Shown one piece after another: positions 17,851 to 26,604 of a DNA stretch of 64,000 nt (its first letter is position 1; the number at the start of each line of letters is the position of its first letter). Source of the stretch: Mangrovivirga halotolerans (GTDB lineage: Bacteria; Bacteroidota; Bacteroidia; Cytophagales; Cyclobacteriaceae); assembly GCF_026241165.1 (NCBI RefSeq), contig NZ_JAPFQN010000005.1, positions 124,001 to 188,000 on the forward strand, in the 5' to 3' direction. The position numbers and the translations under genes are program-made. The notes beneath the pieces were generated by a model. The model had not been told where the DNA came from. It did not search any database and saw only the letters and a program-made list of their open reading frames with translations.

Positions 17851-19116
17851 ATGAAAACTAAATATATAACCATTCAGAAGGGGGCTGTGTCTCTGTTATT
17901 ATTGGTTTTAACTTGTATAACGACATATAGCCAGACATTTGATGAATATTATAAGATCGCTTTGGAGAATAATCCGGAAGTAAAAGCTAAGTATTATCAG
18001 TTTGAAGCTGCTCTTGAAAGAGTTGATAAGGTTAATAGTTTACCAGATCCTACACTTTCTTTTGGGTATTTTATTTCACCAGTAGAAACAAGAGTAGGTC
18101 CTCAAAGAGCTAAGTTTTCCCTTAGTCAAATGTTTCCATGGTTTGGCACTTTAAAAGCGAAGGGAGATGCTGCTGCAATTGCTGCAGATGCACAGTTTCT
18201 TGAGTTTCAGAATGCAAAAAGTCTTTTATATCAAAAGCTGGCTGGATATTACTACCCATTATATGAACTGGATAAAAAGATCACGCTGCTTGAAGAAAAT
18301 ATTAGTCTTCTTAAATCATATAAAAAAATAGCACAGATAAAGTTTGAGAATGGAAAAGTGCCTCTGGTAGATGTTTTAAGAACCGACCTTTTGATCAATA
18401 AATCTGAGACTGAAATTGAAATCCTCAGGAATCAGGAAGAACCATTAAGAGCGGGGTTTAATTCAGTAATGGACTGGCCTGTCGATACTATTTTTCAGAT
18501 TGCTGATACTGTGACTATTTCCGAAGATGAGATAAAGATAATTTCAGACTCTACCTTCTATAATCATTCCAAGATTAAGTCACTTGAGATGCAGGCTGCA
18601 GCTTCAGAAGCGGAAATTGAAGCGATTGAAGCTCAAAGTAAGCCCGGATTTGGGATTGGTCTGGACTATGTGATTGTTGACAAGGCCAGGATGCCCGTGG
18701 AAGATAGCGGTAAAGATGTAATCATGCCAATGGTCAGTATTTCCCTGCCTATATTCGGAGGAAAATACAGGGCTGCTAAAAACGAAGCCCGGGCAATGTC
18801 AAATTCGTATAAAGAAATGAGGTTGCAGGCAATTAATGATTTTCAGTCAGCCTATTATATGTCAAAATTTGAGTTGGCTAAAGTAAAGGATAAACTGGAC
18901 TTGTATCAAAAGCAGATCAGTCACTTAAAGCAAATGCTTAGTTTGCAATATCGGTCTTATGCCAATAATAGTGAGGATTTTGAAGAACTTTTAAGAATGC
19001 AGCAAGAGCTGTTAGAATACCAGATACTTCAATTAGAGGTAATAAAAGAATATAAGATTGCCGAAGCTGAACTCGATTACTATTTAGGTAATAATTTAGA
19101 TACAGCGACTGAATAA
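17851..19116 (+). CDS. TolC-family outer-membrane efflux channel (CusC/CzcC type)
   Basis: About 421 residues with a signal peptide ending near SQTFDEYY. The protein has two long alpha-helical repeats typical of TolC proteins: Ala/Glu/Lys-rich helices and the paired NNPEVKAKYY and PGFGIGLDYV segments that begin each repeat. It should form the outer-membrane exit duct of the Cus-type pump. I use the ATG at 17851, one base after the permease stop. An in-frame ATG at 17839 would add four residues and overlap the permease by 11 bp; either implies translational coupling. The C-terminal half contains a coiled-coil helix (residues about 330-415). Confidence 0.9.
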   Translation: MKTKYITIQKGAVSLLLLVLTCITTYSQTFDEYYKIALENNPEVKAKYYQFEAALERVDKVNSLPDPTLSFGYFISPVETRVGPQRAKFSLSQMFPWFGTLKAKGDAAAIAADAQFLEFQNAKSLLYQKLAGYYYPLYELDKKITLLEENISLLKSYKKIAQIKFENGKVPLVDVLRTDLLINKSETEIEILRNQEEPLRAGFNSVMDWPVDTIFQIADTVTISEDEIKIISDSTFYNHSKIKSLEMQAAASEAEIEAIEAQSKPGFGIGLDYVIVDKARMPVEDSGKDVIMPMVSISLPIFGGKYRAAKNEARAMSNSYKEMRLQAINDFQSAYYMSKFELAKVKDKLDLYQKQISHLKQMLSLQYRSYANNSEDFEELLRMQQELLEYQILQLEVIKEYKIAEAELDYYLGNNLDTATE

Positions 19117-19138
19117 GAATTCATTGACAAAACGAGAA

Positions 19139-20866
19139 ATGAAAATGAAACTTTCAAATAAATATAAATTAATAATATACGGCATTTTTATGCTGTTGAT
19201 CGGTGTATTATCGGGATTATTCATAGGTGGTTCTGATGATGAAGAAAAAGAAACAAAGGTTGAGCAACATGATCATTCTGAAGAAACCATCTATACTTGT
19301 TCAATGCATCCTCAGATCAGGCAAAATGAACCAGGGGACTGTCCTATTTGCGGGATGGATCTTATACCCGTTGAGGAAGGTGGAGAAGAAGGAATTGATC
19401 CCGATGTTGTTACGATGTCAGAAACTGCAATGCAACTCGCAAACATTCAAACAATGACAGTAGCAAGAGGCAACGCCGGCAAAGTATTAAGGCTAACAGG
19501 TAAGGTAAAGCAGGATGAAAGGAAAGTTTTCTTGCAAACTGCCCATATACCCGGAAGAATTGAACGGCTGAATGTCAATTTTACCGGAGAAAGAGTTAAA
19601 AGGGGACAGGTAATAGCATACATCTATTCTCCCGAGTTGGTGACTGCTCAGGAAGAATTATTTGAAGCAAAAAAGATCAGGGAATCTCAACCTTCATTAT
19701 ATGAATCAACCAAGAGAAAACTGAAAAACTGGAAATTAAGTGAAAGGCAGATCGAGAATATTGCTGAATCAGGCAGGGTAAGAACCGAATTCCCTATTAC
19801 CGCAGATGAATCCGGGTATGTAGTTGAAAAGACTGTAAATATTGGTGATCATGTTAAACAGGGCGAAGCATTATATGAGCTGGCTGATCTCTCTACAGTC
19901 TGGGTTATGTTTGACCTTTATGAAAGTGATCTACCCTGGGTTGATGAAGGAGATTCTATTACTTTTACCATCAGATCCATCCCAGGTAAAACCTATAAAT
20001 CGATCATTGATTACATTGATCCCGTAATTGACCCTCAAACAAGAGTAGCATCTGCAAGGGTAACTGTAAAAAATCCTGATAACAGACTTAAACCTGAAAT
20101 GTTTGCTACAGGAATAGTTGATGCACAAGTTGAAAACATTGACGAATCAATAATGATTCCTGAATCTGCGGTCTTATGGACTGGTACACGGTCCGTAGTA
20201 TATGTCAGGGCAGATAGTGAAACTAAAACAGGATTTCAACTCAGAGAAGTCACCCTTGGGCCACAGGCTAATGATCAATATATTGTTTTAGATGGTTTAA
20301 GTCCTGGTGAAGAAATTGTTGTTAATGGCACCTTTAGCGTAGATGCTGCCGCACAATTAGCTGACAAACCAAGTATGATGAATAGAAATGTATCAGGTTT
20401 AAATCTGGAAGATGAAGTTAACATTAATGGTAAAGAACAAATTAAAACGTTGATAGACCAGTATTTAGATTTAAAAAACAGTCTTGTTAATGATGATTTA
20501 AATTCAGCCAGAAACCTTGCTAATAAATTAATAACAAATCTTAATACAGTAAATCTAAATAACTTTTCAGGAGAAGCTAAAACCTTGTTTGATGAATACA
20601 AAGAAAACTTATCTAAATCACTAGAATTATTCGCGAAAGCTGATAATATCGATAAAGCGAGAGATACGTTTATAACAATATCAAACCAAATTATTGAAGT
20701 TGCTGAGATTTTCAACTCCGGATCTAAGGAATATTATATTCAGCATTGCCCAATGGCTGACAGTAATAATGGGGCTGATTGGTTAAGTGCTGATAAAGAA
20801 ATCAGGAATCCATATTTTGGTGATGCAATGCTTACCTGTGGTGAAGTAAAAGGAAAGATCAACTAA
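19139..20866 (+). CDS. cusB: CusB-type RND periplasmic adaptor with heavy-metal-binding and DUF3347 domains
   Basis: This protein of about 575 residues starts with a membrane anchor (about 10-30). A heavy-metal-binding domain (50-77) follows, with C54-S-M-H57 and C68-P-I-C71-G-M73. The central adaptor core (about 90-410) has barrel-sandwich, coiled-coil and beta-barrel elements typical of CusB. A C-terminal DUF3347 domain (about 430-575) ends in HCPMA and PYFGDAMLTCG. It bridges the inner-membrane pump and the outer channel, and the extra domains probably load or sense Cu(I)/Ag(I). The ATG at 19139 is preferred; a TTG at 19124 is also in frame. The stop overlaps the start of a small peptide gene by one base. 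The DUF3347 part is repeated in the lipoprotein at 21008. Confidence 0.92.
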   Translation: MKMKLSNKYKLIIYGIFMLLIGVLSGLFIGGSDDEEKETKVEQHDHSEETIYTCSMHPQIRQNEPGDCPICGMDLIPVEEGGEEGIDPDVVTMSETAMQLANIQTMTVARGNAGKVLRLTGKVKQDERKVFLQTAHIPGRIERLNVNFTGERVKRGQVIAYIYSPELVTAQEELFEAKKIRESQPSLYESTKRKLKNWKLSERQIENIAESGRVRTEFPITADESGYVVEKTVNIGDHVKQGEALYELADLSTVWVMFDLYESDLPWVDEGDSITFTIRSIPGKTYKSIIDYIDPVIDPQTRVASARVTVKNPDNRLKPEMFATGIVDAQVENIDESIMIPESAVLWTGTRSVVYVRADSETKTGFQLREVTLGPQANDQYIVLDGLSPGEEIVVNGTFSVDAAAQLADKPSMMNRNVSGLNLEDEVNINGKEQIKTLIDQYLDLKNSLVNDDLNSARNLANKLITNLNTVNLNNFSGEAKTLFDEYKENLSKSLELFAKADNIDKARDTFITISNQIIEVAEIFNSGSKEYYIQHCPMADSNNGADWLSADKEIRNPYFGDAMLTCGEVKGKIN

Positions 20867-21000
20867 TGAAGGATTGTTGTAAAACCGAAAATAACGCTAA
20901 AAAGCCTTCTAAATCATCCCGGATAATCAAAAATATTTTGTGGGTAATTTTAGGAGCTCTAACGATAATATTTTTAATTTTAAACTCAATAGATAACTAA
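20866..21000 (+). CDS. 44-residue Cys-Cys membrane peptide in copper operon
   Basis: A short reading frame starts with an ATG that shares its A with the adaptor stop codon and ends at TAA 21000, seven bases before the next ATG. The peptide begins MKDCCKTEN, has a Lys/Ser-rich stretch, then a single hydrophobic helix (WVILGALTIIFLIL), and ends NSIDN. The tight junctions on both sides, the Cys-Cys pair and the good membrane helix argue that it is real. It would sit in the inner membrane with the Cys pair in the cytoplasm and could pass Cu(I)/Ag(I) to the pump. Its function is unknown. Confidence 0.75.
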   Translation: MKDCCKTENNAKKPSKSSRIIKNILWVILGALTIIFLILNSIDN

Positions 21001-21007
21001 CAAAACA

Positions 21008-21622
21008 ATGAAAAAATCAGGATTAATTTCAGGATTAAGTTTTTTACTTGTAATGTCTTTATTCGTAATGTCTTGCGGAGGAAGCTCAGAAAGTGAAACA
21101 TCTGAAAATGAAACAGAGATGCATGAGCATGATGGAGAAATGCACGAAAATCATGAACACAATGCAGATATGAATGATGATCATAACACTGAAGGAACAG
21201 AAGAAATTTCCTATGAGATGAATGCTGATCCTGCAACAGCAAAAGCAATAGTAAATGAATATTTAAAAATAAAAAATTCATTAGTTGAATCTGATAGGGA
21301 AAAAACAGCAGAGGCAGCAAAGTCTCTACATGTTTTTATCAATGAAAATCAGGTTGATAAAATGGAAGCATTATCTAAAGCTAGCAACACAATTGCCAAT
21401 TCATCTGATATCGAACAGCAAAGAAAAGCTTTCGAAGACCTATCTGAGGTTGTTTATAAAATGATTAAATCAACCCAACTTGATATGCCACTCTATCAGC
21501 AATATTGCCCAATGGCATTTAATAATAAGGGTGCCAGCTGGATCAGTTCTGAAAAAGAAGTAATGAATCCATATTTTGGAGACAAAATGCTGAATTGCGG
21601 TAAAGTAACTGAGGAATTATAA
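21008..21622 (+). CDS. DUF3347 lipoprotein with His/Met-rich segment
   Basis: This 204-residue protein has a lipoprotein signal (lipobox VMSC near residue 23). A His/Glu/Met-rich stretch from about 35 to 65 contains repeated HEH, HENHEH and MNDDH clusters. A DUF3347 domain (about 75-204) follows, with the closing motifs YCPMA and PYFGDKMLNCG. The domain is nearly the same pattern as the C-terminus of the adaptor, so one derives from duplication. It probably binds Cu(I)/Ag(I) in the periplasm and delivers it to the adaptor or pump. It is the last gene of the operon, followed by a bidirectional terminator. Confidence 0.88.
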   Translation: MKKSGLISGLSFLLVMSLFVMSCGGSSESETSENETEMHEHDGEMHENHEHNADMNDDHNTEGTEEISYEMNADPATAKAIVNEYLKIKNSLVESDREKTAEAAKSLHVFINENQVDKMEALSKASNTIANSSDIEQQRKAFEDLSEVVYKMIKSTQLDMPLYQQYCPMAFNNKGASWISSEKEVMNPYFGDKMLNCGKVTEEL

Positions 21623-21628
21623 TTATTC

Positions 21629-21662
21629 TAAAAAGTCACGACCATAAAAGTCGTGACTTTTT
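21629..21662. terminator. Bidirectional terminator between copper operon and lipoprotein gene
   Basis: AAAAAGTCACGAC (21630-21642) pairs with GTCGTGACTTTTT (21650-21662) around a seven-base loop. A/T runs on both sides serve the converging genes. Confidence 0.9.
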
Positions 21663-21670
21663 AATTTACT

Positions 21671-22252
21671 CTATTGCAAAAATCCCTTTGACTTCATTTC
21701 TTTAGTTACAGAATAGGCTATACCCTCAATAGTCGTTTCAATTTTAGTAGAATTATATGTCTCAGTAACAGCGGACCAGACTAGTTTATCTTTTTTCAGG
21801 GAAAATACATCTGTCGATACAGTATATTTTGTGTCTTCAGAATAATATCCAGGGTTATAATAACCACCCCAATATGATCCATAGTAGCCATAAAATCCAC
21901 CACTATAAGATCCAGGGACATAATTTGTCTCTTTTGATACATCAACTAACCTCATTACTATAACTGCATCAAATCCTTGATTGGTAAGAATGTTTTTAAC
22001 TTGTTCTTTATCAATGCTTTTTTCATCAACTCCACTGAAGACCTGATAAGAGGGGGAAAGCTTTGGATATTTTTGAGCTAAAAAATCCTCAGCGGCCCTT
22101 CGTCTTCCTTCGTTAGAAGCTAGTACAGCTATCATTACTTTTTCATAATTAGTTTCCCTAATTGTTGTGTCCGGATCCTTCCAGGAACTAACTACTTTAG
22201 CCGAAGAACAGGCTATAATAAAAAAAACAAATAGGTATAGTAAATTTTTCAT
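21671..22252 (-). CDS. DUF4136-like lipoprotein
   Basis: This 193-residue lipoprotein (lipobox FIIAC, Cys near residue 15) has a SSWKDPDTT segment right after the lipid anchor and an alpha/beta layout. A Gly/Tyr-rich loop runs at about 115-140 (GGFYGYYGSYWGGYY), and the C-terminus has a helical VTKEMKSKGFL. This pattern fits the DUF4136/related lipoproteins common in Bacteroidota, which attach to the periplasmic face of a membrane and have no known role. It is monocistronic, converges with the copper operon and has a 270 bp upstream leader region without other genes. Confidence 0.68.
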   Translation of the reverse strand: MKNLLYLFVFFIIACSSAKVVSSWKDPDTTIRETNYEKVMIAVLASNEGRRRAAEDFLAQKYPKLSPSYQVFSGVDEKSIDKEQVKNILTNQGFDAVIVMRLVDVSKETNYVPGSYSGGFYGYYGSYWGGYYNPGYYSEDTKYTVSTDVFSLKKDKLVWSAVTETYNSTKIETTIEGIAYSVTKEMKSKGFLQ

Positions 22253-22525
22253 TGGTTAATTTGATTGGTTTTAACTGATATCAATATATTAAACAATTCG
22301 CATATTATAACGGTTATCAGTATGTCTTATTCGTTATAAATATATCATTATACATAAATAAAGAATAATGTAAGGAGTTTTTAGCTCAATTAGAATTATA
22401 ATTATGCCTGACTATAATTCTACAAAAAATTTATATTGTTATATAAAATGTATTATCTTATAAAAATCATTTAGTTAATTTTTTATTTTAGTAATGATCA
22501 TTTGAATTGTATAGCACAAAATATT

Positions 22526-23383
22526 ATGTCTAAAGATGAAAGGCTTTCCCAAATTCTTGAAATGATTGAAAGGATTGCGGCACTAGATTTAGATCATAAA
22601 TTACCTGTTAGTAAAAATAATGATAGGCTCGATGCCATATCACTTGGTCTTAACATGTTAAGCGAAGAATTGAAAGATAACACTGTTGAGAAAGAGCAAT
22701 TGGATAAAACCAATAAGAAACTTGAGCAATTCGCTTATAGCACTGCTCATGATCTGAAATCACCTTTAAATTCTTTGTCAGGATTGGTTTATTTATTAGC
22801 TAATACGGTAAGCGAAGAAAATAGTGACGCACAGGACATAATTGTTAAAATAGCCAGTACTGTTGATAAAATGAAAAACTTAGTACATGGTATTCTTGAA
22901 TATTCAGTCGTTGCAGATCCCACAGAATTAAAAAGTGAGGTCAATCTAAAGGAAATAGTTAATGAAATAATAGAAACAGACCGTTATGAAGACAATATTA
23001 CAATTAGGGTAGATCATTTTGAAAAGAAAATTGAGTTTAACAGAACAATTTTACTTAGAATTTTACGCAACCTTATAAGTAATGCAGTTAAATATTGTGA
23101 TAAACCGAATTGCGAAATAAAAATAAAGGTTACTGAAAAAGAGAACAAAGCAGTAATTTCAGTAATAGACAATGGTCCGGGTATTCCGTTTGACGAAAAG
23201 GATAAAATTTTCGAATTATTTCATAAATATGATCCTGAGGGAACCCATGAAAGCCAGGGCATAGGGCTTGCTACTGTTAAAAATTTACTTCAATCAACAG
23301 GTGAAGATATATGGGTAGAATCTAAAGAAGGTAAAGGATCAAACTTTTATTTTACAATAGGTGTTAATGATAATATTAAATAA
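22526..23383 (+). CDS. Soluble sensor histidine kinase
   Basis: The protein has 285 residues from the ATG at 22526; a TTG at 22502 is in frame but gives no extra domain. The N-terminal ~60 residues look like a HAMP-like or coiled-coil input module (ALDLDHKLPVSKNNDRLDAIS) without membrane helices. The DHp domain has the phosphorylatable H75 in STAHDLKSPLN. The HATPase domain has an N box (LRNLISNAVKYC), a G1 box (DNGPGIP), an F box and a G2 box (GIGLATVKNL). It should autophosphorylate in the cytoplasm. No response regulator is adjacent. The gene for a STAS/SEC14-like protein follows after 11 bp, so the pair probably forms one signalling unit. Confidence 0.9.
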   Translation: MSKDERLSQILEMIERIAALDLDHKLPVSKNNDRLDAISLGLNMLSEELKDNTVEKEQLDKTNKKLEQFAYSTAHDLKSPLNSLSGLVYLLANTVSEENSDAQDIIVKIASTVDKMKNLVHGILEYSVVADPTELKSEVNLKEIVNEIIETDRYEDNITIRVDHFEKKIEFNRTILLRILRNLISNAVKYCDKPNCEIKIKVTEKENKAVISVIDNGPGIPFDEKDKIFELFHKYDPEGTHESQGIGLATVKNLLQSTGEDIWVESKEGKGSNFYFTIGVNDNIK

Positions 23384-23394
23384 TTTAAAGGAAA

Positions 23395-23823
23395 ATGGGA
23401 GAAGTAAGTAACAAGGCAATTACCTCGGAAATATCACCCGGTATTATTGACTTTAGGGAAAACTCTAAAATCAAATTCACACTTTATGAAGATGGAATTT
23501 TTGAAACTGAATGTTTCCCAGATACGGTAATGACATACGAAGATGGTTTAGAATCCACAAGGATTACATCTGAGATACTTGGTAAAATCCCTAAACCCTT
23601 ATTATGTGACTTGTCCAATGTAATTAGCATGTCTAAAGAATGCAGGAAACATTTTGCAGGAGAAGATCATGCAAAAACATTTACTAAGTGCGCTTTGATA
23701 GTAACAAAACCAATAGGCAAAATGATTGGAAATTTTTTTCTTGGTTTAAATAAACCTTTAAAACCAACCAGAATTTTTCTTGACAGAAAAAAAGCGATTG
23801 AATGGCTAAAAGAATCTGATTAA
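23395..23823 (+). CDS. STAS/SEC14-like (DUF7793-type) protein
   Basis: This 142-residue soluble protein has alternating strands and helices. The order is a DLSN strand after an LLCDL segment, a helix with CRKHFAGEDHAK, a strand CALIVTKPIG, then GNFFLGLNKPLKPTRIFLDRKKAIEWL. The GNFFLGLN..P.R.F.....A..WL ending is typical of small SpoIIAA/STAS-like proteins found beside histidine kinases. It may be a regulatory partner of the kinase 11 bp upstream. No catalytic residues can be assigned. The family name is from memory and should be treated as probable. Confidence 0.6.
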   Translation: MGEVSNKAITSEISPGIIDFRENSKIKFTLYEDGIFETECFPDTVMTYEDGLESTRITSEILGKIPKPLLCDLSNVISMSKECRKHFAGEDHAKTFTKCALIVTKPIGKMIGNFFLGLNKPLKPTRIFLDRKKAIEWLKESD

Positions 23824-23922
23824 TTATACATACCAGCCAATACAAAAAATGGTTAGTTTCTAATCCCATTAACATGCGTATTCAGAATTGAATTATTAAT
23901 TTACCGCTATAAAATTTAGTTT

Positions 23923-26604
23923 ATGCGGAAGATATATTGCCTTTTAACAATCATGATTTTTATCGCCTGTGAAAATCAGGAAAAAGAGACGAATAGTAAT
24001 GATATTTTGTATAGCAATAACGAATACACGCTATACAAAGACAAAGTAGTGCAGGGAGAAAATCTCGCCAGAGTCATATCTGATTCAACCATACAGTCTA
24101 ACTACAAAAGTCCTGCTTCAGAAAACTTTTCCAGAAAAATAAACTTTAAATTTAGCATTAACCAGAAAGATAATGAATCTGCGCCTGGCGAAGATCATGT
24201 TATCATTATTACAGATGAACATGAATCCCCAGTTATAACATTCGGGGAACGGTATGTCGATAGTACTGAAGTTCCTCAATCAGGATTGCCTACCAATTAT
24301 GAATACACGTTTAAGGCGGATCTATCACCTGTTTTTAACTCTTTCAAAGAAAAAGGATATTACGAAACCTATGAAGGCACTAGAATCGCAGAAGATGATT
24401 TCAAAGGAGTATACATAGCAGGAAATGCTGAACCCTTATCCTGGGATTTTGTAAATCTGGAAGACAAAGGATTAAAGTTAAATAAATCCGGAGAAGAGCA
24501 TATCTATACGGTTACAGTTAATCTTAATCCTTACGATGAAACTGAATCCAGCAATAAAAAATGGGAATTGTCAGAAGATATTTCACAAAAACCAGGTTAT
24601 AAATCTAACCAGCCTATAGTAGATGCTATATATAATCTTTCACTGGAAGAGGCTATCCTTAACATTGAGCCTGATAGTACTTTGAGGACAGGCGCTAAAT
24701 GGGGAGGAGTCTGGACAAGGGATGTTAGTTATTCCATTTTCCTGGCCTTTGCCTATCACGAACCCAAAGTAGCAAAAATCAGCCTCATGAGAAAAGTAAA
24801 AAGAGGTCGCATAATACAGGACACAGGCTCAGGTGGTGCCTGGCCAGTATCATCAGACCGGACAACATGGGCTCTTGCTGCCTGGGAACTCTATAAAGTA
24901 ACCGGAGATCAAGAATGGTTAAAAGAATCTTATGAAATAATTAAGAATACCCTTGAAGATGATCGCAAAACACTATTTAATACAAATACAGGGTTATATA
25001 AAGGTGAATCATCATTTCTTGACTGGCGGGAACAGACCTATCCCAAATGGATGGATAACCGGGATATATTTTATTCAGAAAACCTGGGTACAAATGTTGT
25101 CCATTATCAGGCGCACATCATTTTAAGTAAAATGGCGAAAGCGCTCGGAGAAGAACATGAGAAATACTCTGAGATAGCTAAAAGAATTAAGAAAGGGATT
25201 GATAACTATCTCTGGATGGATGACAAAGGATATCATGCCCAATATCTATATGGCAGACCTTATCTCAACCAGTCACCAAGATTTGAAGCACTTGGTTCTG
25301 CTCTGTCAGTTATTTTTGATGTGGCAAGTAAAGAACAGCAGAAAACATTAATATCGAGATCACCGGTAACGCCTTTTGGTGTAACCTGTATTTATCCCCA
25401 GATCCCTGGAATTCCACCTTATCATAATAATGGAATCTGGCCGTTTGTTCAATCTTACTGGAATTTGGCTGCTGCCAAAGCAGGAAATGAAAAAGTCCTT
25501 AATCATGGTCTTGCTTCTTTATATAGAGCCTGCGGATTATTTCTTACAAATTACGAGAACTTTGTGGCTGGCACAGGGGATTATAAAGGAACTGAAATCA
25601 ATTCTCATAGAATGCTCTGGAGTATGGCTGGTAATATTGCTATGGTTCACAGGGTCTTTATGGGGATGAGTTTTGAACCGGAAGGAATTTATTTTAATCC
25701 AGTTGTTCCAAAAAGCTATAAAGGCGAAAAAACGCTTACAAACTTTAAATATCGAGATGCAGTGCTGAATATTTCAGTAAAAGGATATGGGAATCAAATT
25801 GAACAGATATTTATAGATGGTAAAGAGTCTGATATTAATTTTGTATCGGCTGACATAACTGGTAAACATTCAATTGAAATCATTCTTAAAAACAACTCAT
25901 TTGATCAGGATGGCATTAATCTACAACCTAATCTGTTTTCTTTACCTACTCCTCGAGTAAAACTTGTTAATAACGAGTTACAATGGAAATCGATGGATGG
26001 GGCAAAAGAATATTTGATCTATAAAAACGGGGCTTTACAAGACCGGTCGGTTAAAAATTCTATCCCATTGAATAAAAATGATGGGGATATATATAAGGTG
26101 AGCGCAGTAGATTCCATGGGATATCATTCTTTTACTTCTGAACCATTTTATAATATCCCTGAAGATAATATATCATATATCGAGTTAGAAAATCATGTAA
26201 AACCTTCTGATAAAGATTATACTAATTATACAGGAGAAGGATTTATTGAGATATCAAAATCAAAAAATAAGGATGTAGAATTTAAACTTAATATAAAAGA
26301 GGAAAGCTGGTATCTGATCGATTTCAGATATTCGAATGGAACAGGACCATGGAATACTGATAACAATTGTGCTATTCGTAGTTTTTATCTTAATGATACC
26401 TACAAAGGTGTTGTTGTATTGCCACAGCGAGGTACAGACGAATGGTCAGATTGGGGATATTCTAATGTTTTCCAAACATATTTATCACCCGGTGTATATT
26501 CAGGCAAAGTTATATTCGAAGAATGGAATACAAACATGGATGGTGAAATAAATAAAGCTATGCTTGATCATGTGAGAATTATTAATTTAACGGAAAAGCA
26601 ATAA
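23923..26604 (+). CDS. Six-hairpin glycosidase lipoprotein (trehalase/glucoamylase-like)
   Basis: This 893-residue lipoprotein (FIAC lipobox at about residue 16) has an N-terminal beta-rich domain (20-220). An (alpha/alpha)6-type catalytic domain spans about 225-600, with WGGVWTRDVSYS, GSGGAWPVSSDRTTWALAAWE, SSFLDWREQTYP, IPGIPPYHNNGIWPF and TGDYKGTEINSHRMLWS. A C-terminal beta-sandwich (about 620-893) contains a CBM-like region with repeated WNTD, WSDWG and WNTN segments. Conserved Asp/Glu residues in TRD, DWRE and TE are candidates for acid and base. The fold groups with amylo-alpha-1,6-glucosidase, trehalase and GH63/MGH1-like enzymes. The exact substrate, an alpha-linked glucoside by analogy, is not readable. 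It ends in the same base where the VOC gene begins. Confidence 0.8.
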   Translation: MRKIYCLLTIMIFIACENQEKETNSNDILYSNNEYTLYKDKVVQGENLARVISDSTIQSNYKSPASENFSRKINFKFSINQKDNESAPGEDHVIIITDEHESPVITFGERYVDSTEVPQSGLPTNYEYTFKADLSPVFNSFKEKGYYETYEGTRIAEDDFKGVYIAGNAEPLSWDFVNLEDKGLKLNKSGEEHIYTVTVNLNPYDETESSNKKWELSEDISQKPGYKSNQPIVDAIYNLSLEEAILNIEPDSTLRTGAKWGGVWTRDVSYSIFLAFAYHEPKVAKISLMRKVKRGRIIQDTGSGGAWPVSSDRTTWALAAWELYKVTGDQEWLKESYEIIKNTLEDDRKTLFNTNTGLYKGESSFLDWREQTYPKWMDNRDIFYSENLGTNVVHYQAHIILSKMAKALGEEHEKYSEIAKRIKKGIDNYLWMDDKGYHAQYLYGRPYLNQSPRFEALGSALSVIFDVASKEQQKTLISRSPVTPFGVTCIYPQIPGIPPYHNNGIWPFVQSYWNLAAAKAGNEKVLNHGLASLYRACGLFLTNYENFVAGTGDYKGTEINSHRMLWSMAGNIAMVHRVFMGMSFEPEGIYFNPVVPKSYKGEKTLTNFKYRDAVLNISVKGYGNQIEQIFIDGKESDINFVSADITGKHSIEIILKNNSFDQDGINLQPNLFSLPTPRVKLVNNELQWKSMDGAKEYLIYKNGALQDRSVKNSIPLNKNDGDIYKVSAVDSMGYHSFTSEPFYNIPEDNISYIELENHVKPSDKDYTNYTGEGFIEISKSKNKDVEFKLNIKEESWYLIDFRYSNGTGPWNTDNNCAIRSFYLNDTYKGVVVLPQRGTDEWSDWGYSNVFQTYLSPGVYSGKVIFEEWNTNMDGEINKAMLDHVRIINLTEKQ

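Noticed and set aside
20275-21320. Minus-strand frames under the copper adaptor and DUF3347 genes
   Set aside because: They are antisense to well-supported proteins and consist of His/Leu/Phe-rich sequence that is the complement of the His/Glu-rich region.
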